Shown piece after piece: positions 1-9,037 of a stretch of DNA of 64,000 nucleotides. The stretch is from Pseudomonas viridiflava (GTDB lineage: Bacteria; Pseudomonadota; Gammaproteobacteria; Pseudomonadales; Pseudomonadaceae). The translations under genes and the position numbers were made by a program. Location: positions 62,001-126,000 of the forward strand of contig NZ_UUIS01000096.1 in the NCBI RefSeq assembly GCF_900589395.1. The letters run 5' to 3'. A model generated the notes under the pieces. It did not search any database and had not been told where the DNA came from. It worked only from the letters and a program-made list of their open reading frames with translations. The number at the start of each line of letters is the position of its first letter. Within the stretch, counting starts at the first letter, position 1.

Positions 1-201
1 GTATTCGCCGTCGACCTCGATCACGCCGTCGTTGATCGACTCCAGGCCGTTGAGCGTGCGCAGCAGCGTGCTCTTGCCCGAGCCGCTGCGGCCGATGATC
101 GCCACCACCTGGCCCTGTTCGACGGTCAGGTCGATGCCTTTGAGCACGTGGTGGTCGCCGTAGTATTTGTGCAGCGCAGAAACTCTAAGCAGTGGTGGCA
201 T
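1..201 (-). CDS. Amino-acid ABC transporter ATP-binding protein (partial)
   Basis: Only the first 67 codons are in the window; the gene continues past the left edge. The N-terminus reads MPPLLRVSALHKYYGDHHVL and is followed by a Walker A motif GRSGSGKST near residues 38-46, as in HisP/GlnQ-type ATPases. It would energise the two permeases upstream in the same operon. The start codon lies inside the 3' end of the preceding permease gene (17-base overlap), which points to translational coupling. Seen: motif and overlap. Inferred: that it serves polar amino acids, from the linked binding protein. Confidence 0.9.
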   Translation of the reverse strand, partial: MPPLLRVSALHKYYGDHHVLKGIDLTVEQGQVVAIIGRSGSGKSTLLRTLNGLESINDGVIEVDGEY

Positions 202-835
202 GCAGCCTCCTTTCCAGCTGGCGCGCGCAGAGCGACAGGGGATAGCACAGGATGAAATAGCCCAGGGCCACAAACCCGTAGACCATGAAGGGTTCGAACG
301 TGGCGTTGGCCAGCATGCTGCCGGTCTTGGTCAGTTCGGTGAAACCGATGATCGAGGTCACCGCCGTGCCCTTGACCACCTGCACCGAGAAACCCACGGT
401 GGGCGCCACGGCAATGCGCAGGGCCTGGGGCAGGATGACGTAGCGCATCTGCTCAAGCGGGTTCAGGGCCAGGCTGGCCGAGGCTTCCCACTGGCCCTTG
501 CTGATCGACTCGACGCAACCGCGCCAGATCTCGGCCAGGAACGCACTGGTGAACAGCGTCAGTGCCACGGCCGCCGCCGCCCAGGGCGAAATGTCCAGGC
601 CCAGCAAGGCGACGCCGAAAAACACCAGGAACAGCTGCATCAGCAGCGGCGTGCCCTGGAACAGTTCTATATAGATGTGCGCCAGCCAGCGAGGCCCGGC
701 CTTGCTCGACAGGCGCATGCCCATGATCAGCAGGCCCACCAGGCCGCCGCCGATGAACGCCACCAGCGACAGCGCCAGCGTCCATTGCAGGCCGGTCAGC
801 AGGTTGCGCAGGATGTCCCAAAGCGTGAAATCCAT
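185..835 (-). CDS. Polar amino-acid ABC transporter permease
   Basis: A 216-residue inner-membrane permease of the HisMQ family with several hydrophobic spans and an EAA-type cytoplasmic loop near residues 120-145 (EASASLALNPLEQMRYVILP). The start at 835 (MDFTLWDIL) was chosen because its ATG overlaps the stop of the upstream permease by four bases (ATGA); a longer in-frame start at 904 would lie deep inside that gene. With the neighbouring permease it should form the heterodimeric membrane channel. The substrate cannot be read from the sequence. Confidence 0.9.
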   Translation of the reverse strand: MDFTLWDILRNLLTGLQWTLALSLVAFIGGGLVGLLIMGMRLSSKAGPRWLAHIYIELFQGTPLLMQLFLVFFGVALLGLDISPWAAAAVALTLFTSAFLAEIWRGCVESISKGQWEASASLALNPLEQMRYVILPQALRIAVAPTVGFSVQVVKGTAVTSIIGFTELTKTGSMLANATFEPFMVYGFVALGYFILCYPLSLCARQLERRLHATTA

Positions 836-1500
836 CAGCCGTTCCTCGCGATGTAGCGTCGCCCGACCCACGCCAGCAGTTGCCGGATCAGCAGGGCCAT
901 GCACAGGTAGATCAGGGTGGTGACGATGTAGGTCTCGAAGGCGCGGAAGTTGCGTGACTGGATGAAATTGGCGAAGAAGCTCAGTTCTTCAGTGGCGATC
1001 TGTGAGCAGACCGCCGAGCCCAGCATGACGATGATGATCTGGCTGCTCAGCGCCGGCCAGACCTTGCCCAGCGCCGGTACCAGCACCACATGCCGGAACG
1101 CCTCGAAGCGGGTCATCGCCAGTGCGGCGGCCGCTTCGAGCTGGCCCTTGGGAATGGCCTGGATGCCGGCGCGGATGATCTCCGTCGAATAGGCGCCCAG
1201 GTTGATCACCATGGCCAGGATCGCGGCCTGCCATTCGCTGATTTGCAACCCCAGCGACGGCAGGCCGAAAAAGATGAAGAACAGTTGCACCAGAAACGGC
1301 GTGTTGCGGATCAACTCGACATAGATGCCGAAGAGGGCGGAGAACGGTTTGATGTTCCACGCCCTGACCAGTGCCCCGACGATGCCCAGGCTGACCCCGA
1401 GCAGCGTGCCGATGGCGGTCAGCTCAAGGGTAAACAGCGCACCGCGCAGCAACAGGTCGGTGTTCTGCACCACCGGTGTGAAGTCGAAATCATAGGCCAT
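835..1500 (-). CDS. Polar amino-acid ABC transporter permease
   Basis: A 221-residue HisMQ-family permease beginning MAYDFDFTPVV, with hydrophobic segments throughout and an EAA loop near residues 140-160 (EAAAALAMTRFEAFRHVVLV). It is the first of two permease subunits and lies 30 bases downstream of the binding-protein gene. The second permease starts within its stop codon. Together with the binding protein and ATPase this is a complete polar amino-acid importer of PAAT type; the family is clear, the exact substrate is not. Confidence 0.92.
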   Translation of the reverse strand: MAYDFDFTPVVQNTDLLLRGALFTLELTAIGTLLGVSLGIVGALVRAWNIKPFSALFGIYVELIRNTPFLVQLFFIFFGLPSLGLQISEWQAAILAMVINLGAYSTEIIRAGIQAIPKGQLEAAAALAMTRFEAFRHVVLVPALGKVWPALSSQIIIVMLGSAVCSQIATEELSFFANFIQSRNFRAFETYIVTTLIYLCMALLIRQLLAWVGRRYIARNG

Positions 1501-1530
1501 GAGCGGGTCTCGTCAGTGCGACTCAAGCGA

Positions 1531-2316
1531 TCAGAGGTCAGCCGGCAGCGGTTGCTTGAGCCATGTGGTCGAGGCTTTCTCCAGGCTGCCGTCGGCCTTG
1601 GCGGCATTGAGGATCTCGTTGACCCTGGCCAGCAGCTCCGGTTGGCCCTTGTTCACCCCGACGTACACCGGCGAGTCCTTGAGCTTGACCTTCAGCGCCG
1701 GTACGCGCTTGGGGTTGCGCTCGCTGATGGCGACCATGACCACGTTGCCGCTGGCAATCAGGTCGGTCTGCCCGGCCAGGTAGGCGGCGATGGTCGAGTT
1801 GTTGTCTTCGAAGCGCTTGATGGTCGCGCCTTGCGGGGCCACGGCGCTGAGCTCGATGTCCTCGATGGCGCCACGGGTCACGCTGATGGTCTTGCCATTG
1901 AGGTCGGCCATGTCTTTGATCGGTGCGTCAGGCGGTCCGAACACGGCCAGGTAGAACGGCGCATAGGCGCGCGAGAAGTCGATGACCTTTTCGCGGTCGG
2001 GGTTCTTGCCCAGGCTGGAAATCACCAGGTCGACCTTGCCGGTGGTCAGGTACGGGATGCGGTTGGTGCTGTTGACCGGAGTCAGTTCCAGTTTGACCTT
2101 CAACTGGTCGGCCAGCAGCTTGGCCGTATCGATGTCCAGGCCGCGCGGCTTCATGTCTGGGCCGACCGAGCCGAAGGGCGGGAAGTCCTGGGGCACTGCC
2201 ACCTTCAAGGTACCGCGTGTCGTGATGTCGTCCAGGCCGTTGGCGTGGGCCGGCGCCTGGCTGAGGACCAGACTGGTAAACAAAGCCGCGAGCAGAGCAC
2301 TGTAACGCTTGGTCAT
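1531..2316 (-). CDS. Periplasmic amino-acid-binding protein of the ABC transporter
   Basis: A 261-residue solute-binding protein (family 3, SBP_bac_3). The chosen start (MTKRYSALLAALFTSLVLSQ) gives a signal peptide with likely cleavage after APAHA; GGAGATG sits about 9 bases upstream. The family core is visible: a GTLKVAV strand, a FGSVGPDMKPRGLDID segment and a DLVISSLGKNPDREKVIDFS segment. It captures an amino acid or similar solute in the periplasm for the downstream permeases. As promoter-proximal gene it is probably expressed from the sigma-54-like site at 2360-2375. A longer in-frame start at 2352 is disfavoured because it adds residues before a clean signal peptide. Confidence 0.92.
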   Translation of the reverse strand: MTKRYSALLAALFTSLVLSQAPAHANGLDDITTRGTLKVAVPQDFPPFGSVGPDMKPRGLDIDTAKLLADQLKVKLELTPVNSTNRIPYLTTGKVDLVISSLGKNPDREKVIDFSRAYAPFYLAVFGPPDAPIKDMADLNGKTISVTRGAIEDIELSAVAPQGATIKRFEDNNSTIAAYLAGQTDLIASGNVVMVAISERNPKRVPALKVKLKDSPVYVGVNKGQPELLARVNEILNAAKADGSLEKASTTWLKQPLPADL

Positions 2317-2359
2317 GAGGCATCTCCGGATGGCGCGATAAGGTGGGCACAAGCATCAG

Positions 2360-2375
2360 TGCACAGGCCATGCCA
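2360..2375 (-). promoter_or_regulatory. Candidate sigma-54 (RpoN) promoter for the ABC transporter operon
   Basis: Read on the minus strand the sequence is TGGCATGGCCTGTGCA. It has the invariant GG-N10-GC spacing and matches the known -24/-12 consensus (TGGCACG-N4-TTGCW) at all but one or two defined positions. It would start transcription about 30 bases before the binding-protein ATG, a normal leader length. Amino-acid transporters in pseudomonads are often RpoN-dependent. No enhancer-binding protein is encoded nearby, so the activator is unknown. Confidence 0.55.
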
Positions 2376-2379
2376 TACC

Positions 2380-2397
2380 TTTACCAGCAACGGTAAA
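2380..2397. promoter_or_regulatory. Perfect inverted repeat TTTACC-N6-GGTAAA
   Basis: Two perfect 6-base arms separated by 6 bases lie just upstream of the -24 element of the transporter promoter. The position suits a regulator-binding site that acts on the transporter operon, but no family can be assigned from the sequence alone. Confidence 0.35.
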
Positions 2398-2425
2398 TCA
2401 AGGCTTTCAGCGCTTATTTGGTCTT

Positions 2426-2440
2426 ACTGGTCTGAACAGT
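2426..2440. promoter_or_regulatory. Candidate operator 1 of the divergent GntR/FCD regulator
   Basis: ACTGGTCTGAACAGT is an imperfect 15-bp palindrome with ACTG/CAGT ends and a TC/GA inner pair. A near-identical copy lies at 2551-2565. FadR/FCD-type regulators typically bind short palindromes containing TGGTC-like half-sites in their own divergent promoter regions, so control by the adjacent regulator gene is a reasonable inference. Confidence 0.5.
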
Positions 2441-2550
2441 TGGGTGGGGTTGCGCCCAATCCTGGAGCGCCGCCAGGCCTTGTCGCCCCAGCACTGGGCG
2501 TCGCTTGCCCGATGACGCCGATAAGGATAAAAGGGGTTTTTACCGGACCG

Positions 2551-2565
2551 ACTGGCCTGAACAGT
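2551..2565. promoter_or_regulatory. Candidate operator 2, touching the regulator start codon
   Basis: ACTGGCCTGAACAGT differs from operator 1 at one position and ends one base before the ATG at 2567. Its centre is 125 bp from that of operator 1. A site here could block initiation of the regulator gene (autorepression). Confidence 0.5.
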
Positions 2566-2566
2566 G

Positions 2567-3271
2567 ATGCTCACTCCCTCTCTTGCCGTACCCGAATCGG
2601 CCCTCAGGGCCATCCGCAAGCTGATTGCCGAGCAGGGCTACCAGCCTGGCGACAGCCTGCCCTCGCAGCGCGATCTGGCGGTGTTGCTGGGCGTCAGCCG
2701 TGCTTCGCTGCGCGAGGCGCTGTCTTCGCTCAGTGCCATGGGCGTGGTCAGCGTACAGCCAGGCAAGGGTGTGTTCGTGCAGTCGCTGCATGAACCACAA
2801 TCGCGCAGCCCGGGATTTTCCTGGCCGCAGGGCGCCCAGGCCTCGCCGGCCGATACGTTTCAACTGCGTTATGCGCTGGAAGGCTTCGCGGCAGGCCTGG
2901 CGGCCGTCACCTTGACCGCCGACGAGCGCGATGTACTGGAAGACAACGTCGAGGCCATGCGTCTGGAGCTGCGCAGCGGTGATTTCGAGGCCGCCGCCCG
3001 GCTGGACTTCGAGTTTCATCGGCTGATTCTGGTAGCCAGTGGCAATCAGGCGCTCCTGGGCATCATGACTTCCGGTGCCGATATCTTCCTCGAAAGCCAG
3101 AAAATGCCTTTCATCCGGGCATCACGCGCCATGGAAACCTGGCAGGAACACCGCAAGATCCTGCGTTCTCTGGCACGTCATGCCAGTGGCCCGGCCCAGC
3201 GCGCCATGCAGGAGCACATCCGTGGCGCCGCCTTGCGCACCGGCATCGTATTTGTCTCACCGGCCACGTGA
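2567..3271 (+). CDS. GntR-family transcriptional regulator, FCD (FadR) subfamily
   Basis: A 234-residue regulator. Residues about 10-70 form a GntR winged helix-turn-helix (GDSLPSQRDLAVLLGVSRAS then LREALSSL), followed by an all-helical FCD ligand-binding domain (DTFQLRYALEG, FHRLILVASGN, EHRKILRSL). FCD domains usually bind organic acids or amino-acid derivatives. It is divergent from the ABC transporter and probably controls it and itself through the paired palindromes at 2426 and 2551. The ATG at 2567 was preferred over a GTG three bases earlier; neither has a good Shine-Dalgarno sequence. Confidence 0.9.
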   Translation: MLTPSLAVPESALRAIRKLIAEQGYQPGDSLPSQRDLAVLLGVSRASLREALSSLSAMGVVSVQPGKGVFVQSLHEPQSRSPGFSWPQGAQASPADTFQLRYALEGFAAGLAAVTLTADERDVLEDNVEAMRLELRSGDFEAAARLDFEFHRLILVASGNQALLGIMTSGADIFLESQKMPFIRASRAMETWQEHRKILRSLARHASGPAQRAMQEHIRGAALRTGIVFVSPAT

Positions 3272-3394
3272 GCCGCAGGCTATAACCTGCTTCATGGAAC
3301 GCTATAGACACAGTCAATGATCCCCGGCTTCCTGAATGCCGGCGGGCCCGCTATGATGGGCCACGTTTTTTAGCCTACCAACTCGGAGAATTCC

Positions 3395-3724
3395 ATGAGT
3401 AGCGACCTGATCAAACACGTCACCGACGCCAGCTTTGAAGCCGATGTCCTCAAGGCTCAAGGCCCCGTACTGGTTGACTACTGGGCTGAGTGGTGTGGCC
3501 CGTGCAAGATGATCGCCCCGGTTCTGGACGAGATCGCCATCACCTATGAAGGCAAGCTGACCGTCGCCAAACTGAACATCGACGAAAACCAGGACACCCC
3601 GGCCAAGCACGGCGTGCGCGGCATCCCGACCCTGATGCTGTTCAAGAACGGCAATGTCGAGGCCACCAAGGTGGGCGCCTTGTCCAAGTCGCAGCTGGCG
3701 GCCTTTCTGGACGCGAACATCTAA
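3395..3724 (+). CDS. trxA: Thioredoxin
   Basis: A 109-residue cytoplasmic thioredoxin with the redox centre WCGPCK (Cys34, Cys37) and the cis-proline region RGIPTLMLF. It keeps cytosolic disulfides reduced and supplies electrons to ribonucleotide reductase and other enzymes. A GGAG Shine-Dalgarno lies 9 bases before the ATG, and a possible -10 (TATGAT at 3352) is upstream. Placement directly before rho is the usual gammaproteobacterial arrangement. It is closed by its own intrinsic terminator, so it is a separate unit from rho. Confidence 0.98.
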   Translation: MSSDLIKHVTDASFEADVLKAQGPVLVDYWAEWCGPCKMIAPVLDEIAITYEGKLTVAKLNIDENQDTPAKHGVRGIPTLMLFKNGNVEATKVGALSKSQLAAFLDANI

Positions 3725-3744
3725 GCTTTACAGGCTTGCCAAGA

Positions 3745-3768
3745 CCCCGCGAATTGCGGGGTTTTTTT
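3745..3768 (+). terminator. Intrinsic terminator of trxA
   Basis: CCCCGC-GAATT-GCGGGG forms a 6-bp GC stem followed by seven T, 21 bases after the trxA stop codon. Confidence 0.92.
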
Positions 3769-3961
3769 CAAGCCTCGCACTAGACGCCTGCAAATCCAGG
3801 TGTTACATTCGGCCCCGCTATGGTTTCTTCCTTAGCCCCCTGCAAGCCGTCGCCGACGCTCTCCTTTCGATTCAGTACGCGATCCTTTCGCCATCTCTGC
3901 GGCGCGGTCTCATTAAGCAAAATGCTTAATTTCCCCTCATATACGATTACTTCATTCCCAT
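3769..3961 (+). promoter_or_regulatory. rho leader with a perfect hairpin and no Shine-Dalgarno
   Basis: This 193-base stretch between the trxA terminator and rho must hold the rho promoter and 5' leader. At 3911-3929 ATTAAGCA-AAA-TGCTTAAT makes a perfect 8-bp stem with a 3-base loop, about 32 bases before the rho ATG. No purine-rich ribosome-binding site is visible before the ATG (preceding bases ACTTCATTCCCAT). rho is known to be autoregulated through its leader in E. coli; whether this hairpin takes part is inference. Confidence 0.5.
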
Positions 3962-5221
<1,260 letters not shown>

Positions 5222-5237
5222 CAGGCAGCCGCTCATG

Positions 5238-5267
5238 AAAATGGCGTCCTTCGGGGCGCCATTTTTT
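5238..5267 (+). terminator. Intrinsic terminator of rho
   Basis: A 9-bp stem ATGGCGTCC/GGGCGCCAT (one G-U pair) closed by a TTCG tetraloop and followed by a T tract, 16 bases after the rho stop. The flanking A run could allow weaker activity on the other strand. Confidence 0.92.
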
Positions 5268-5289
5268 ATTGAATATCAAATTCCCCCCG

Positions 5290-5413
5290 GTAGGAGCGCG
5301 CTCTGCCGGAATGCCGGACCACCGCGACCGGCTGCGTAGCCGTCGTAAAATTGTGGCGTTTTCGAGATTTTTGCGAGCGCTGCGCACTCGGTCGCGGGCA
5401 AGCGCGCTCCTAC
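5290..5413. repeat. Palindromic intergenic repeat, copy A (124 bp, insertion subtype)
   Basis: First of six members of one family in this window. It begins GTAGGAGCGCGCTC and ends with the reverse complement GAGCGCGCTCCTAC-type arm, so the whole element can fold into a long hairpin. The left arm carries a 16-base extra block (GGAATGCCGGACCACC) inside the otherwise shared GCCCGCGACCGG motif; copy C has the same block. The interior contains the shared TCGTAAAATTGTGGCG segment. It resembles REPIN/REP-doublet elements of pseudomonads and codes for nothing. Confidence 0.85.
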
Positions 5414-5532
5414 GGGTCTGCGGTGTTCCAAGGCGGCAGCCAGGTTCCTGCGCGCCATTTTTTTACCCGCATTCGCAAGCCAGGCACCGGAGCAGGTACG
5501 ATGTGCACCTATTTCAGAAAGTGGCCGGGTCA

Positions 5533-6999
5533 ATGAAATTCAAGGATCTTAGGGATTTCGTGCAGCAGCTTGAGCAGCGCGGAGAATTGAAACGCATCCA
5601 GATGCCCATTTCCCCTGTCCTGGAAATGACCGAGATCTGTGACCGCACCCTGCGGGCCAAGGGCCCGGCCCTGTTGTTCGAAAAGCCGGTCGGCTTTGAC
5701 ATGCCGGTGCTGGGCAACCTGTTCGGCACGCCTGAGCGGGTGGCCATGGGCATGGGCGCTGAAACCACCGCCGAGTTGCGTGAAATCGGCAAGCTGCTGG
5801 CCTTTCTCAAGGAGCCCGAGCCGCCCAAGGGCCTCAAGGATGCCTGGTCGAAGCTGCCGATCTTCAAGAAAGTCATTGCCATGGCGCCCAAGGTGGTCAA
5901 GGACGCGCCGTGCCAGGAAGTGGTCATCGAGGGCGATGACGTCGACCTGAGCCTGCTGCCGGTCCAGACCTGTTGGCCGGGCGATGTCGCGCCGCTGATC
6001 ACCTGGGGCCTGACCGTCACCCGCGGGCCGAACAAGGAGCGCCAGAACCTGGGCATCTATCGCCAGCAGGTGATCGGCCGCAACAAGGTCATCATGCGCT
6101 GGCTCAGCCACCGCGGTGGCGCGCTGGACTTCAAGGAATGGTGCGCCAAACACCCTGGCCAGCCGTTTCCGGTGGCCGTGGCCCTGGGCGCGGACCCGGC
6201 GACCATTCTCGGTGCGGTCACGCCCGTGCCCGACAGCCTTTCGGAATACGCCTTTGCCGGCCTGTTGCGCGACAGTCGCACCGAACTGATCAAATGCCGT
6301 GGCAACGACCTGCAAGTGCCGGCCAGTGCCGAAATCGTCCTCGAAGGGGTCATTCACCCCGGCGAAATGGCCGATGAAGGCCCGTACGGCGACCACACCG
6401 GCTACTACAACGAGGTCGACAGCTTCCCGGTGTTCACCGTCGAGCGCATCACCCATCGCGTAAAGCCGATCTACCACAGCACCTACACCGGCCGTCCACC
6501 GGATGAGCCGGCGATCCTGGGCGTGGCGCTCAACGAAGTGTTCGTGCCCATCCTGCAAAAACAGTTCCCGGAAATCGTCGATTTCTATCTGCCGCCCGAG
6601 GGCTGCTCGTACCGCATGGCAGTGGTGACCATCAAGAAGCAGTACCCCGGTCATGCCAAGCGCGTGATGCTGGGGGTGTGGTCGTTCCTGCGACAGTTCA
6701 TGTACACCAAGTTCGTTATCGTGACCGACGACGATATCAATGCACGCGACTGGAACGACGTGATCTGGGCCATTACCACGCGCATGGACCCCAAGCGCGA
6801 TACGGTGATGATCGAGAACACCCCCATCGACTACCTGGACTTCGCCTCGCCCGTGTCTGGCCTGGGCTCCAAGATGGGCCTGGACGCCACGCACAAGTGG
6901 CCCGGTGAAACCACGCGCGAATGGGGGCGTGCCATCGTCAAGGACGAAGCCACCACGCGTCGTGTCGACGAGATCTGGAACCAGCTGGGAATCAATTGA
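5533..6999 (+). CDS. ubiD: 4-hydroxy-3-polyprenylbenzoate decarboxylase
   Basis: A 488-residue UbiD enzyme that decarboxylates the prenylated 4-hydroxybenzoate intermediate of ubiquinone synthesis using prenylated FMN (supplied by UbiX, not in this window). Family segments are clear throughout (MKFKDLRDFV, NLGIYRQQVI, EGPYGDHTGYY, DPKRDTVMIEN), and length agrees with E. coli UbiD (497). The start at 5533 fits the family N-terminus; an in-frame extension upstream runs into repeat copy A and is rejected. The next gene starts on the last base of this stop codon. Confidence 0.96.
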   Translation: MKFKDLRDFVQQLEQRGELKRIQMPISPVLEMTEICDRTLRAKGPALLFEKPVGFDMPVLGNLFGTPERVAMGMGAETTAELREIGKLLAFLKEPEPPKGLKDAWSKLPIFKKVIAMAPKVVKDAPCQEVVIEGDDVDLSLLPVQTCWPGDVAPLITWGLTVTRGPNKERQNLGIYRQQVIGRNKVIMRWLSHRGGALDFKEWCAKHPGQPFPVAVALGADPATILGAVTPVPDSLSEYAFAGLLRDSRTELIKCRGNDLQVPASAEIVLEGVIHPGEMADEGPYGDHTGYYNEVDSFPVFTVERITHRVKPIYHSTYTGRPPDEPAILGVALNEVFVPILQKQFPEIVDFYLPPEGCSYRMAVVTIKKQYPGHAKRVMLGVWSFLRQFMYTKFVIVTDDDINARDWNDVIWAITTRMDPKRDTVMIENTPIDYLDFASPVSGLGSKMGLDATHKWPGETTREWGRAIVKDEATTRRVDEIWNQLGIN

Positions 7000-7964
7000 T
7001 GCGCGTAACCTTGCAGCCCTCCGGCGCGGTGCTGGAAACCCTGCCCGGCGAGGCCATCCTGGCCGCTGCGCAGCGTCTGGGCTACGACTGCCCCAACAGC
7101 TGCCGCAACGGCAACTGCCATGTGTGCGCCGCCTTGCTGGTCGACGGCCAGGTGATGCAGGCCGGGCAGGCGCACGACCATGGTGAGGTCTACACCTGCC
7201 TGGCCGAGCCACTGGAAGATTGCGTGTTGCTGTGGGACGGCGTGCTTGCCCTGGGCGAGCTGCCGGTGCGTACGCTGGCCTGCCAGGTCAGTGAATGCTC
7301 ACCTGTGGGCGGTGACGTCTGGCGCATCGGCCTGCGCGCGCCGGCCGGCAAGCCGCCGCGCTACCACGCCGGGCAATACCTGATGCTTGAGCGCGACAGC
7401 GGCGACAAATCGGCGTTCTCGCTGGCCAGTGCGCCACACCGGGGCCGCGACCTGGAGCTGCATGTACTGGTGCGTGAAGCTGGCGCCCAGGCCTTGCTGG
7501 CGCAGTTGCAGCGCGACGGCCTGGCGCGGGTCGAGCTGCCGTTCGGCGACACCCACCTGGCCGAGCTGCCCGACGGTCCGCTGGTGCTGATCGCCGCCGG
7601 CACCGGCATGGCGCAGATGCACAGCCTGATCGAGCACTGCCGCGCAGAAGGGTTCAGGCACCCGGTGCACCTGTACTGGGGCGTGCGCCGCCCGGACGAC
7701 TTCTACGCCATCGACCATTGGGAACAGTGGCAGCAACTGCCCAACCTGTTCCTGCACAAAGTGGTCAGCGACCTGTGCGGTTGGGAAGGGCGCTGCGGTC
7801 TGCTGCATGAGGCCGTGCGTGAGGACATTGCGGACCTGGCCGGCGTGCACGTCTATGCCAGCGGCTCGCCGGCGATGATCTATGCCACCCTCGACGCCCT
7901 GGTCGAGGCCGGCATGGACGCCCATCGCATGCGCGCCGACGTGTTCGCGTACGCCCCACGTTGA
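6999..7964 (+). CDS. 2Fe-2S ferredoxin / FAD-NAD(P)H oxidoreductase
   Basis: A 321-residue fusion of an N-terminal plant-type ferredoxin domain and a ferredoxin-NADP reductase module. Cluster cysteines are in the CRNGNCHVC segment (about residues 32-40) with the fourth Cys in VYTCLAEP. The FAD-binding motif is AFSLAS and the NAD(P)-binding part begins LVLIAAGTGMAQMHSL. Such proteins pass electrons from NAD(P)H to an oxygenase or other acceptor. Its ATG overlaps the ubiD stop (TGATG), so the two are probably co-translated; a role in ubiquinone metabolism is inference only. Confidence 0.85.
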   Translation: MRVTLQPSGAVLETLPGEAILAAAQRLGYDCPNSCRNGNCHVCAALLVDGQVMQAGQAHDHGEVYTCLAEPLEDCVLLWDGVLALGELPVRTLACQVSECSPVGGDVWRIGLRAPAGKPPRYHAGQYLMLERDSGDKSAFSLASAPHRGRDLELHVLVREAGAQALLAQLQRDGLARVELPFGDTHLAELPDGPLVLIAAGTGMAQMHSLIEHCRAEGFRHPVHLYWGVRRPDDFYAIDHWEQWQQLPNLFLHKVVSDLCGWEGRCGLLHEAVREDIADLAGVHVYASGSPAMIYATLDALVEAGMDAHRMRADVFAYAPR

Positions 7965-8215
7965 CGCGTACGCTTATGACAGTTGTGCAACCGCTTATCC
8001 ACAAACGGTCTTACCGCCCGTTGATCTGAAGGCCGTTGCGGTTGGATTGGAAATTGCTTCGTGCCAGTATTGAGTCTTGTTCGATAAAGGCCCATCGAAC
8101 GCGGTTTTAATCGCGATCGGTTCCTTGCAACACCGAAAGATCACGGCTTGGCACGCTCCCCGTCTCGGGCAGGCGCTGCGGCCATGACTGGCAGTCACCC
8201 TGCCAGGGGAGGCAA
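7965..8215. other. Intergenic stretch with one DnaA-box match
   Basis: About 250 bases without a convincing gene. TTATCCACA at 7995-8003 is a perfect match to the DnaA box, but it is solitary and there is no AT-rich unwinding region or dnaA/dnaN nearby. The promoter of the following gene should be here; no confident -35/-10 pair was found. Confidence 0.5.
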
Positions 8216-8881
8216 ATGGCTAATCCAATCAATGAGCTGGCCGCCGCCGTCCATGACGGCCTGGGGCTGGCTTACCCGCCAACCATCGACCTGGGGCCGC
8301 AACTGACCCACGAGCAACTGCTGGCCTCGATGCATGCCACCTTGCAAGGTCATGAAGGGGGTCCGGTCTGGCTGTTCGCCTACGGCTCACTCATCTGGCG
8401 ACCCGAATGCCCCGCCGTGGAGCGCCAGCGTGCCCGGGTGCACGGTTACCACCGCGGTCTGTACCTGTGGTCCCACGAGCACCGTGGCACGCCCGACATT
8501 CCGGGCCTGGTGTTCGGCCTGGACCGTGGCGGCTCGTGCACCGGCTTTGCCTATCGGCTCAGCGAGGAATGCCTCGAAGAATCACTGCTGGCGCTATGGC
8601 AGCGCGAAATGCCGTACCCCTCGTACCGCCCGCACTGGCTCAGTTGCCGGCTGGGCGACGGCCGCAAGGTCCAGGCGTTGGGCTTTGTGCTGGAGCGGCA
8701 TTTGCCCAGCTACGCCGGCAACCTGCCCGACAGCGTACTGACCCAGGTGCTGGCCACCGCCACCGGGCGCTACGGCACCACCCGCGACTACGTGCACCAG
8801 ACCGCCCAGGCCCTGCGCAGCCACGCCATGCCGGACCGGGTGCTGGAGGCACGACTCAGGCGCTGTGGGGCGCTGGGTTGA
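8216..8881 (+). CDS. ChaC-like gamma-glutamylcyclotransferase
   Basis: A 221-residue protein with the hallmark WLFAYGSLIWRPE near residues 58-70 and the GLDRGGSCTGFAYRL segment of the ChaC family. These enzymes cleave gamma-glutamyl dipeptides or glutathione, releasing 5-oxoproline. A strong AGGGGAGG site precedes the ATG. It seems monocistronic. The general acid/base glutamate expected in the family is likely in the stretch around EEC (residues about 118-125), which I infer rather than prove. Confidence 0.88.
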   Translation: MANPINELAAAVHDGLGLAYPPTIDLGPQLTHEQLLASMHATLQGHEGGPVWLFAYGSLIWRPECPAVERQRARVHGYHRGLYLWSHEHRGTPDIPGLVFGLDRGGSCTGFAYRLSEECLEESLLALWQREMPYPSYRPHWLSCRLGDGRKVQALGFVLERHLPSYAGNLPDSVLTQVLATATGRYGTTRDYVHQTAQALRSHAMPDRVLEARLRRCGALG

Positions 8882-9037
8882 AAACGGTGATGTGTATCCA
8901 CTTTTTTGAAGGGTATACAAAACGTTTCAGAGTTTTCCTACATGGCCGTCGGAAGCCATGAACTTATAAACAACGCCCATCCCCACTAGCATCACAGGCA
9001 TGGCGCCACACGGGCGTGTCTGTGCGAGAACCGGGAA

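Noticed and set aside
1090..2793. 567-codon plus-strand frame across the ABC transporter region
   Set aside because: It is the antisense of two well-supported genes and its composition (Gly/Arg/His/Gln-rich) is typical of a high-GC shadow frame.
5269..5532. N-terminal extension of ubiD
   Set aside because: The extra 88 codons read through repeat copy A; the conserved UbiD sequence starts at 5533.
7995..8003. Replication origin or DnaA-regulated site
   Set aside because: A single perfect 9-base DnaA box, with no cluster, AT-rich unwinding region or origin genes; expected by chance at this window size or slightly more.
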